Part shown: positions 55,609 through 64,000 of the stretch, piece after piece
Numbering within the stretch: position 1 is the first letter of the stretch
How the letters are laid out: the number at the start of each line of letters is the position of its first letter
Assembly: GCA_016744375.1 (NCBI GenBank)
Contig: JADGEM010000017.1
Span: 1 to 64,000, forward strand
Length of the DNA: 64,000 nucleotides
Source of the DNA: Gammaproteobacteria bacterium
GTDB lineage: Bacteria > Pseudomonadota > Gammaproteobacteria > GRL18
Direction: 5' to 3'
Made by a program: the position numbers and the translations under genes
The notes under the pieces: model-generated
What the model saw: only the letters and a program-made list of their open reading frames with translations
Databases searched by the model: none
What the model was told of the DNA's origin: nothing

Positions 55609-55967
55609 GACTGGCCTGCGTATCTGACGGGTTTATTTGTAAAATATATAACACCCAGTATAAAGATTCGTTCATCAGATAACTGTAGGAATATTCTTAA
55701 ACTTTTGTAGGAATGTTGTTTTTGACTGAATTCCCAGTGCACAGGTCTTTTCAGGTTGCCCTTCAGGGTACAATTGATATGCTAAAGTATGGCCTGCGTT
55801 GTTGTGAAGCAGTTGATGCAGACTAAAGAGCAGTCTGCAAATTTAATCAATGCTGAAATATCACTATTGCCTTTTTTTAATAAATTTTCACTTTCAGCTG
55901 ATAATTTAGTGCGTTATAATAATTGGCTTTTTACTTATTTAATTTAAACTTTATTGGTCCCAATATA
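55609..55967. other. thrS leader region
   Basis: 359 bp without a gene. It holds a 7-bp hairpin, GCAGACT (55818-55824) with AGTCTGC (55832-55838), about 130 bp before thrS. In E. coli thrS is autoregulated by tRNA-like leader hairpins, so this may be regulatory, but the loop does not resemble a threonine anticodon. The short palindrome TTGCCCTTCAGGGTACAA lies at 55757-55774. Confidence 0.35.
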
Positions 55968-57875
55968 ATGCCTGTAGTTACTTTACCTGATGGTTCTTCT
56001 CGACAATTTGACTCTGCCGTTTCAATTTATGATGTGGCATCTGATATTGGCCCCGGCCTGGCAAAAGCCGCTTTAGCTGGAAAAGTCGATGGTACTCTGG
56101 TTGATACCGCCTATGTTATCGACAAAGATGTTCAGTTAGCCATAGTAACAGAGCGTGATGCTGAAGGGCTGGAAGTGATTCGCCATTCAACGGCTCATCT
56201 TTTAGCACAAGCAGTCAAAACCTTGTTCCCAAAAGCTCAGGTCACCATTGGTCCGGTCATTGAAGATGGCTTCTATTATGATTTTTCATATGAAGAAAGC
56301 TTTACCCCAGAAGATCTGCTGGCCATTGAGAAAAAAATGTCTGAACTGGTCAAAGCGAATTTTCCAATTACGCGTTCAGTCAAATCTCGTGATGAAGCCG
56401 TACAATTTTTCCGGGACATGGGAGAAAGCTATAAAGCTGAAATTATTGAAAGTATCCCCGCCAATGAAGATTTATCCCTTTACCAGCAAGGTGATTTTAT
56501 TGATCTTTGTCGCGGTCCGCATGTCCCTTCTACCGGCAAAATTAAAGCCTTCAAATTGATGAAACTGGCTGGCGCTTACTGGCGTGGTGATTCAAATAAT
56601 GAAATGTTGCAACGCATCTACGGTACCGCATGGACCAATAAAAAAGAACTTAAAGCTTATCTTCATCGTCTGGAAGAAGCTGAAAAACGTGATCATCGTA
56701 AACTGGGTAAAAAACTGGATTTGTTCCATATGCAGGAGGAAGCACCTGGTATGGTTTTCTGGCATGAAAAGGGCTGGATTATTTATCAGGAAGTGGAACA
56801 ATACATTCGAAATGTTCTGGTTAAGCATGATTATCAGGAAGTGCGTACACCCCAGGTAGTGGATCGCAGTTTATGGGAGAAATCAGGTCATTGGGACAAA
56901 TTTGGTGACATGATGTTTACCACGTCATCAGAAAATCGTGACTATGCGGTCAAACCAATGAATTGCCCCTGTCACATACAAATTTTTAATACGGGATTAA
57001 AATCCTATCGTGACTTGCCCTTACGTATGGCAGAATTCGGCTCCTGCCACCGTAATGAGCCATCAGGCACATTGCATGGCTTGATGCGCGTCAGAAACTT
57101 TGTTCAGGATGATGCTCATATATTTTGTACAGAAGATCAGATTCAAAGTGAGATTTCAGCGTTTATTGATTTGCTCTTTGAAGTCTATAAAGATTTTGGT
57201 TTTACCGACGTGTTAGTCAAATTATCAACTCGCCCTGAAAAACGGGTTGGTTCTGATGAAGTCTGGGATAAAGCTGAAGCGGCCCTGGAAGCCTCATTAA
57301 ACAGTAAAGAATTGGACTGGGAACTGCAGCCCGGCGAAGGTGCTTTTTATGGACCTAAAATTGAGTTTTCACTGAAAGACTGTCTGGGCCGGGTATGGCA
57401 ATGTGGCACAGCACAGGTTGATTTCTCAATGCCGGGCCGTCTGGATGCCCACTTTATTGATGAGCAGGGTGAAAAAACAGTGCCTGTCATGATCCACCGT
57501 GCTATTTTGGGTTCACTTGAACGCTTTATCGGTATTCTAATCGAAGAGCATGCTGGTAAAATGCCTTTATGGTTGTCACCCGTGCAGGCTATTGCTATGG
57601 GAATTACCGATAAACAGGCTGATTATGTCACTAACTTTATGCAAACTTTAAAGGATGCAGGTTTGCGTGTTAACTCTGATTTGAGAAATGAAAAAATAGG
57701 TTTTAAGATCCGCGAGCATACCCTGGCACGTGTCCCTTATATTCTGGTGGCTGGTGATAGAGAAATTGAGAAAAATGTCATTGCTGTTAGAACCATGAGT
57801 GGTGAAGATCTGGGGACTATGAGCAGTGATGAGTTGATTGCTAAAATGAAGCAAGAGATCAAAGGGTACGGGTAA
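55968..57875 (+). CDS. thrS: threonyl-tRNA synthetase
   Basis: This 635-residue class II synthetase starts at the ATG at 55968 ([14 protein letters not shown], the standard TGS-domain start); a start at 55923 would add 15 odd residues. Domains are TGS (1-60), editing domain with [12 protein letters not shown], catalytic core with [11 protein letters not shown] and [26 protein letters not shown], and anticodon-binding domain from about 530. It charges threonine to its tRNA. In many bacteria thrS is followed by infC-rpmI-rplT; here it faces purB, so that arrangement is broken. The ribosome site is weak. Confidence 0.97.
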   Translation: MPVVTLPDGSSRQFDSAVSIYDVASDIGPGLAKAALAGKVDGTLVDTAYVIDKDVQLAIVTERDAEGLEVIRHSTAHLLAQAVKTLFPKAQVTIGPVIEDGFYYDFSYEESFTPEDLLAIEKKMSELVKANFPITRSVKSRDEAVQFFRDMGESYKAEIIESIPANEDLSLYQQGDFIDLCRGPHVPSTGKIKAFKLMKLAGAYWRGDSNNEMLQRIYGTAWTNKKELKAYLHRLEEAEKRDHRKLGKKLDLFHMQEEAPGMVFWHEKGWIIYQEVEQYIRNVLVKHDYQEVRTPQVVDRSLWEKSGHWDKFGDMMFTTSSENRDYAVKPMNCPCHIQIFNTGLKSYRDLPLRMAEFGSCHRNEPSGTLHGLMRVRNFVQDDAHIFCTEDQIQSEISAFIDLLFEVYKDFGFTDVLVKLSTRPEKRVGSDEVWDKAEAALEASLNSKELDWELQPGEGAFYGPKIEFSLKDCLGRVWQCGTAQVDFSMPGRLDAHFIDEQGEKTVPVMIHRAILGSLERFIGILIEEHAGKMPLWLSPVQAIAMGITDKQADYVTNFMQTLKDAGLRVNSDLRNEKIGFKIREHTLARVPYILVAGDREIEKNVIAVRTMSGEDLGTMSSDELIAKMKQEIKGYG

Positions 57876-57900
57876 TAAAAATTTCATTCAATTTAATCTG

Positions 57901-57924
57901 GCATGGGTGAATCACCACCCATGC
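57901..57924. terminator. hairpin between thrS and purB
   Basis: GCATGGGTG and CACCCATGC pair over 9 bp with a 6-base loop, between two convergent genes. It probably ends or protects both transcripts. It has the same ATGGG/CCCAT core as other hairpins in the window. Confidence 0.6.
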
Positions 57925-57957
57925 TCAGAGTTTTATGGAAAATATGAGCAATTTAAA

Positions 57958-59343
<1,386 letters not shown>

Positions 59344-59509
59344 CTATGTTAGGTAGTATTGAATAACTTATCTCAAATTTGAGGCATATTATAACTTCTT
59401 TGCCCAAGTATTGGGATCATTAATAGGATACTAATTGAAAATTTCAGGGCGAGCACCAATATGTGGTCTATAATTAGTTTAAATTCAACCCATATTTCCG
59501 AGAGATAGA

Positions 59510-62050
59510 ATGCTAACAGAATACAGACAACATGTGGCACAACGTGCTGAACAAGATTTACCACCTTTGCCACTGGATGCACAGCAGACCACACAACTAC
59601 TGAAATTAATTACTGAACCACCAGCAGGTGATGAAGATTTTATTGTGGATTTGCTCATTAACCGTATACCCCCAGGCGTTGATGATGCTGCAAAAGTTAA
59701 GGCTGAATATCTCGCTGCCATCATTAACGGAAATCAAACTTCACCCTTGATCAGCCCTGAAAAAGCCGTAGAAATTTTAGGAACAATGGGCGGCGGGTAT
59801 AACATACAGCCACTGGTTGATTCTCTGGATAATGAGCAATTAGCACCCATTGCAACACAATCACTGTCAAAATCTCTGCTGATAGCCGATGCCTGGCATA
59901 GTATTATAGAAAAGGCTAAAAGTAACTCTTTTGCAAAGCAAATTGTTGATGCCTGGGCAGCAGGGGACTGGTTTACAGAAAAAAAGAAACTGGCTCAAAG
60001 CATTACCGTCAGTGTATTAAAGGTCTCAGGCGAAACCAATACGGATGATTTGTCACCCGCAACAGAAGCCTGGTCTCGGCCTGACATTCCACTCCACGCC
60101 AAAGCCATGCTGGTGACAAAAATGCCGGATGCCCTGGCAACTATTGAAGAATTAAAGCAAAAAGGGCATCCCATTGCCTATGTGGGTGATGTGGTCGGTA
60201 CCGGTTCATCCCGTAAATCTGCCATTAATTCTGTACTCTGGCATATGGGCGATGACATTCCCTATGTTCCAAACAAAAGACAGGGTGGTGTTGTTTTAGG
60301 CGGTAAAATTGCCCCTATCTTTTTTAATACCGCTGAAGATTCCGGGGCGTTGCCCATTGAATGTGATGTCTCAAAAATACAAACTGGTGATGTGATTACC
60401 ATTAAACCTTATCAGGGAGAGATTTGTAATGAGCATGATGAGGTTATCAGTACCTTTAATATAAGACCCAATACACTGGCAGATGAAGTCCAGGCTGGTG
60501 GTCGAATTCCATTGATTATTGGTCGTGGATTAACCGATAAAACCCGTGAAGCACTGGGTTTAGAACCGACAGATATTTTTACCCGTCCAGAAGCCACCAA
60601 GGATACCGGAAAGGGGTATACTCTGGCGCAAAAAATAGTGGGTAAAGCCTGTGGTGTTGAAGGGGTTCGTCCTGGCACCTATTGTGAACCCAGAATTGCG
60701 ACGGTAGGGTCACAGGATACCACTGGGGCAATGACCCGTGATGAACTTAAAGAGCTGGCGTGCATGGGCTTTGCCTCTGATTTAGTGATGCAGAGTTTTT
60801 GCCATACTGCCGCTTATCCAAAACCGGTGGATGTTAAACTTCAGGGCAGTCTCCCCGGCTTTATGACTCAACGTGGTGGTGTGTCGCTGCGCCCGGGTGA
60901 TGGTATTATTCATTCCTGGCTTAATCGTATGCTATTGCCTGATCAAGTGGGTACCGGAGGGGATTCTCACACCCGTTTTCCGCTGGGTATTTCATTTCCT
61001 GCCGGTTCGGGACTGGTTGCATTTGCGGCAGCTATGGGTGTTATGCCTCTGGATATGTCAGAGTCTGTACTGGTTCGATTTAAAGGTACATTGCAGCCTG
61101 GAATAACCCTGCGTGATCTGGTCAATGCTATTCCCTGGCAAGCTATTCAGGATGGTAAGCTTACCGTCGATAAAGCGGGTAAGATTAATGTTTTTAACGG
61201 CCGCATTGTTGAAATTGAAGGTCTGCCGGATCTTAAAGTGGAGCAGGCTTTTGAGCTGGCTGATTCATCGGCAGAGCGCTCTGCAAATGGCTGTACTGTT
61301 CACTTAAATAAAGAACCGGTTATAGAATACCTCAAATCCAATATAAGCTTATTAAGCTGGATGATTCGTGAAGGTTATCAGGATGCCAAAACCCTGCAGC
61401 GTCGAATTGACGGCATGCAGGCCTGGCTCGATAATCCACAATTATTAGAGCCGGATGCCGATGCAGAATACGCCGATATCATTGAAATTGATCTGGATAC
61501 CATTAAAGAACCGATACTGGCCTGCCCTAATGATCCCGATGACGTTAAACTACTGTCTGAACTGGCTGGTCAAAAGATTGAAGAAGTCTTTATTGGTTCC
61601 TGCATGACCAATATTGGTCATTATCGTGCCACGGCAAAAGTACTGGAATCTCACCTTGATGCTGGGAATGGGGCTGTTCCCAGCCGCTTATGGATTGCAC
61701 CACCAACAAAAATGGATGAAAGAGAACTCATTAAAGAAGGTATCTTCAGTACTTTTGGCCGGGCGGGTGCCAGAACAGAGTTACCCGGTTGTTCACTGTG
61801 CATGGGTAATCAGGCAAGAGTGGCCGATGAGTCCAATGTTGTTTCAACATCAACCCGTAACTTCCCGAACCGACTGGGTAAAGATGCTAAAGTTTTCCTG
61901 GCTTCAGCAGAACTGTCTGCAGTTGTTGCAACTATGGGCAAACTACCGACACCAGAAGAATATCAGCAGGCAGTTAAAATGCTTGAAGATGACAAGACTG
62001 ATGTCTACCGTTACTTGAATTTTAATGAAATGCCGGAGTATAAAGAGTAG
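59510..62050 (+). CDS. acnB: aconitate hydratase B
   Basis: This is an 846-residue AcnB (E. coli 865). Domain order is the AcnB-specific HEAT-like domain first ([23 protein letters not shown]), then the swivel domain ([35 protein letters not shown]), then the catalytic part. Cluster cysteines lie in [13 protein letters not shown] and [12 protein letters not shown], and [17 protein letters not shown] is present. It isomerises citrate and isocitrate, and the apo form can bind RNA. The start follows a GAGAG ribosome site. Confidence 0.97.
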   Translation: MLTEYRQHVAQRAEQDLPPLPLDAQQTTQLLKLITEPPAGDEDFIVDLLINRIPPGVDDAAKVKAEYLAAIINGNQTSPLISPEKAVEILGTMGGGYNIQPLVDSLDNEQLAPIATQSLSKSLLIADAWHSIIEKAKSNSFAKQIVDAWAAGDWFTEKKKLAQSITVSVLKVSGETNTDDLSPATEAWSRPDIPLHAKAMLVTKMPDALATIEELKQKGHPIAYVGDVVGTGSSRKSAINSVLWHMGDDIPYVPNKRQGGVVLGGKIAPIFFNTAEDSGALPIECDVSKIQTGDVITIKPYQGEICNEHDEVISTFNIRPNTLADEVQAGGRIPLIIGRGLTDKTREALGLEPTDIFTRPEATKDTGKGYTLAQKIVGKACGVEGVRPGTYCEPRIATVGSQDTTGAMTRDELKELACMGFASDLVMQSFCHTAAYPKPVDVKLQGSLPGFMTQRGGVSLRPGDGIIHSWLNRMLLPDQVGTGGDSHTRFPLGISFPAGSGLVAFAAAMGVMPLDMSESVLVRFKGTLQPGITLRDLVNAIPWQAIQDGKLTVDKAGKINVFNGRIVEIEGLPDLKVEQAFELADSSAERSANGCTVHLNKEPVIEYLKSNISLLSWMIREGYQDAKTLQRRIDGMQAWLDNPQLLEPDADAEYADIIEIDLDTIKEPILACPNDPDDVKLLSELAGQKIEEVFIGSCMTNIGHYRATAKVLESHLDAGNGAVPSRLWIAPPTKMDERELIKEGIFSTFGRAGARTELPGCSLCMGNQARVADESNVVSTSTRNFPNRLGKDAKVFLASAELSAVVATMGKLPTPEEYQQAVKMLEDDKTDVYRYLNFNEMPEYKE

Positions 62051-62095
62051 CGTTAGGAAAATAAAGCGCTCAAACTTATGCGTATTTTTTTAGGG

Positions 62096-62118
62096 AAGGT
62101 GGGCGGCTCGCCCATCTT
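62096..62118. terminator. hairpin after acnB
   Basis: AAGGTGGGCG pairs with CGCCCATCTT (10 bp with one G-U) around a 3-base loop, 46 bp after the acnB stop. It shares the GGGCG-3-CGCCC core with the hairpin at 47204. Confidence 0.6.
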
Positions 62119-62222
62119 TCGCTCTTAAATATCTACATGGGCAAGCAAGCCATATTCCAGCATTGTTTTTACATTTCCCCAGCACTCACAGAATAAATCC
62201 TAATATTGTCACCTCCTTTCTC

Positions 62223-62236
62223 TTGATGTAGATCAA
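62223..62236 (+). promoter_or_regulatory. perfect FNR site
   Basis: The sequence TTGATGTAGATCAA matches the FNR/ANR consensus TTGAT-4-ATCAA exactly. Its centre is 62229.5. With the -10 at 62259-62264 the start of transcription would be near 62271, placing the site at -41.5, the classic class II activating position. It should turn on the PilJ-domain gene when oxygen is low. Confidence 0.82.
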
Positions 62237-62258
62237 GAAGGTCTAATACAAAAAAGAG

Positions 62259-62264
62259 TATAAA
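62259..62264 (+). promoter_or_regulatory. -10 box of FNR-dependent promoter
   Basis: TATAAA, 22 bases after the FNR site, with no -35 box, as expected where FNR replaces it. Confidence 0.65.
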
Positions 62265-62308
62265 AGAATATCTTAATACAGTTATTTACTTAAAAGGAGT
62301 TTTAAACC

Positions 62309-63172
62309 ATGATATCCAAATCTTATTTTACAAAATCCTTATTACTTTCTTTCTGTTTTAGTCTTGTCTTCCCGGTAATAGCACACGCAATTAGTAAACA
62401 ACAAATGGGGCTGGTTATTAACCTCGCTGGAAAACAGAGAATGTTGACTCAGAAAATGAGTAAGGAAGCATTTTTTATTGCCAAAGGAATTAATGTCGAG
62501 GCCAATAAAGCATCATTAGCCAAAACAGCTGCATTATTTGATAAAACTTTAAACGGCTTAATGAATGGTGATGCCGATTTAAAACTGCCAAAAACCGAAG
62601 ACCCTGCCATTGTCACTCAATTATTAACAGTTTCTGACTTATGGAATAAATTTGCACCTTCAATTCAGGCCGTTGCTGCTGGAAATACCGGAACTGATGT
62701 TCTCAATAAAATTGCTGCACAAAATATTCCTTTACTCAAAAATATGAATAAAGCAGTACAAATGTACGCAAAATCGAGTGGCTCAACCCTTGATAAGGGT
62801 ATGGCGACAACAATAAATCTGGCAGGTAAACAGAGAATGTTAACCCAAAAGATGACGAAAGAATTGTTGATGCTGGCTAATAATATTGATGCTGCAAATT
62901 CTAAAAAAAGTATGGCTGCGACTTCAGCTTTATTTGAAAAAACATTAAATGGCTTAATGAACGGTGATGCCAGTCTTGGTTTACCCGGCACAAAAGACAG
63001 CGCAATTCTTCAGCAATTAAAAGTTGTTCAGAAACTTTGGGGAGAATATCAACCTGTTCTGGCTTCTGCAGACATCTCCGAAGCAGGGTTGGGTCGTGCT
63101 GAAAAACTTAATATTCCCTTACTAAAGGAAATGAACAAAGCTGTAAAAATGTATGAAAAATCAATCAAGTAA
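62309..63172 (+). CDS. secreted protein with two PilJ-type sensor domains
   Basis: This is a 287-residue protein. A signal peptide (about residues 1-27) leads to two tandem copies of a PilJ/NarX-like helical domain, each starting NLAGKQRMLTQKM (38-50 and 170-182) and continuing TLNGLMNGDA and PLLKxMNKAV. There is no later membrane helix, HAMP, kinase or methyl-accepting domain, so it is a free periplasmic protein. PilJ-type domains in NarX-like sensors bind nitrate or nitrite. The FNR promoter supports a role in anaerobic respiration, perhaps as a ligand-binding partner. The ribosome site GGAG sits in the loop of TTAAAA/TTTTAA. Confidence 0.83.
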   Translation: MISKSYFTKSLLLSFCFSLVFPVIAHAISKQQMGLVINLAGKQRMLTQKMSKEAFFIAKGINVEANKASLAKTAALFDKTLNGLMNGDADLKLPKTEDPAIVTQLLTVSDLWNKFAPSIQAVAAGNTGTDVLNKIAAQNIPLLKNMNKAVQMYAKSSGSTLDKGMATTINLAGKQRMLTQKMTKELLMLANNIDAANSKKSMAATSALFEKTLNGLMNGDASLGLPGTKDSAILQQLKVVQKLWGEYQPVLASADISEAGLGRAEKLNIPLLKEMNKAVKMYEKSIK

Positions 63173-63305
63173 TTTCATTCTGTTTGAACTTTAATACCAG
63201 TTGAATAACATCTGCCTTGCAAATTCATTCTTTAATGTCTGTTTTTGCATCGCTCGATGTTTTCAAATACCACCGCTTTATTTGCCAATCTATTTTTTCG
63301 TATTA
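63173..63305. other. convergent gap, no feature seen
   Basis: 133 bp between the PilJ-domain gene and the nuclease-like gene. I see no hairpin or U-run strong enough to call a terminator. Confidence 0.3.
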
Positions 63306-64000
63306 TTACTCTGGTTTTTTTAATTGCATCCATATAGGCATATGGTCACTTATATCATATTCTGCTTTTTTGTAGATTGTTTTTCTCTGCTTTGCCGTTA
63401 AATCATCAATATTTTTTCCATGAAGTGCATGAGCAATTAAATTGGCTATATTAAAAACACCATAATCATATTTACCGGAGTGGTCGCCTGCGGTTTTATT
63501 ATCATCAGGTGTTGGTAATCTTAAGTCATTTGAAAACAGGCCTATTTGGTCGTAGGTTTGTTTCTGCCTTAAAGCTGTGACTAAATTTCCGTGAACTGGA
63601 TGAGGGGTTAATAAGGGAAAATTGGCATTAGCCGCTTTTTTACTCTTAAGAATTGAGCTGTTTAATCCTTTTAGAAAGGTATTAATATCCTCTCGCATAA
63701 TTGGAACTTTATCAAAGTCGAGATTACAATCGCCCAGCAAAAGAAGATTGGGATGATAAAGTTTATCAATGTATTTAGCACGAATGGTCAGCCATTCTAA
63801 TAAGGCTTTGAATTCCCATTCTCTTTCTTGTTTGTTTGTGCCATAAAGCAGGTGAGCATTGATCACTAAAAAATCATAAGTTTGGGCATTGTTCTTACCT
63901 TTAATTCGGAATGAAACACAATGTGGCTGTCGAATAAAAGTCACAAATCTGGGTAAAATAATTGATGGCCGTGAGGGGGTTCTCTTTCCTTGTGCTTTCT
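63306..64000 (-). CDS. endonuclease/exonuclease/phosphatase family protein, cut by window end
   Basis: The C-terminal 231 residues are visible; the frame stays open to the window edge, reading KRTPSRPSIILPRFVTFIRQPH, so the GTG at 63944 is not the true start. Motifs of the EEP superfamily are NAHLLYG, LLLGDCNLD, and the closing YDISDHMPIWMQL (SDHxP catalytic His). Enzymes in this family cut phosphodiesters in DNA or lipids or remove phosphates; the substrate cannot be read here. It converges with the PilJ-domain gene. Confidence 0.82.
   Translation of the reverse strand, partial: KAQGKRTPSRPSIILPRFVTFIRQPHCVSFRIKGKNNAQTYDFLVINAHLLYGTNKQEREWEFKALLEWLTIRAKYIDKLYHPNLLLLGDCNLDFDKVPIMREDINTFLKGLNSSILKSKKAANANFPLLTPHPVHGNLVTALRQKQTYDQIGLFSNDLRLPTPDDNKTAGDHSGKYDYGVFNIANLIAHALHGKNIDDLTAKQRKTIYKKAEYDISDHMPIWMQLKKPE

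Noticed and set aside
55818-55838. tRNA-like leader controlling thrS
   Set aside because: The loop does not contain a threonine anticodon-like sequence; only a short hairpin is certain.

Overview
The window looks like the chromosome of a moderately AT-rich gammaproteobacterium. The evidence is a sucA-sucB-lpd oxoglutarate dehydrogenase cluster, AcnB-type aconitase, RapA, an LpxL-type acyltransferase, GltS, a RIO1-type kinase and an FNR-type promoter. A penta-heme cytochrome c, a split Mrp/Ehr respiratory-type complex and a perfect FNR site suggest an organism that lives across oxic and anoxic conditions, possibly a marine chemolithotroph. The lineage itself is inference. No rRNA, tRNA or CRISPR array was seen.

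Layout. 1-6.4 kb is accessory: a cut-off unknown gene, an ankyrin-Kelch protein, an Imm22-like orphan, a RIO kinase, a cold-shock protein, a thioredoxin-like protein and a 150-bp MITE. 6.4-12.4 kb holds a single-domain HD (alarmone-hydrolase-like) protein, an RND efflux adaptor and pump, and GltS. 12.4-18.2 kb is the lpd/sucB/sucA cluster on the minus strand. 18.7-30.6 kb is one tight plus-strand operon of 14 genes. It begins with Mrp subunits E, F and G, a DUF4040/MbhD protein, and subunits B and C. Two antiporter-like subunits follow, then NuoH-, B-, C- and D-like proteins, a NuoI-like ferredoxin fused to a GltD/NfnB-like flavoprotein, and a ferritin-like protein. The order matches archaeal Mbx (Ehr-type) complexes. 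The NuoD-like subunit has lost one cysteine from each NiFe-binding CxxC pair, so it should not be a hydrogenase.

30.7-32.1 kb is an IS256-family element with an 8-bp target duplication and a frameshifted transposase; it cut off the 3' end of a zinc-ribbon gene. 32.4-43.3 kb is a nucleotide-signalling conflict (defence-like) island: TrkA-N/RyR, SLOG with four membrane helices, a decayed TIR-membrane protein, a 1593-aa STAND NTPase and a SIR2-TIR fusion. 43.7-45.2 kb has a small secreted protein whose ribosome-binding site can be buried in an RNA stem, and a penta-heme cytochrome. A second MITE copy, in inverse orientation, follows.

45.6-64 kb is mostly housekeeping: ACP, ketoacyl synthase, an LpxL-like acyltransferase, DAHP synthase, RapA, a Pro/Gly-rich secreted protein, a conserved protein that seems to start at ATT, phosphofructokinase, ThrS, PurB and AcnB. 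It ends with an FNR-controlled secreted protein with two PilJ domains and a cut-off endonuclease/exonuclease/phosphatase family protein. Four gene 3' ends in this part carry related GGGCG...CGCCC-type hairpins.

The two most notable systems are the Mbx-like complex with its NAD(P)H-module fusion and the SIR2-TIR/STAND/SLOG/RyR island.
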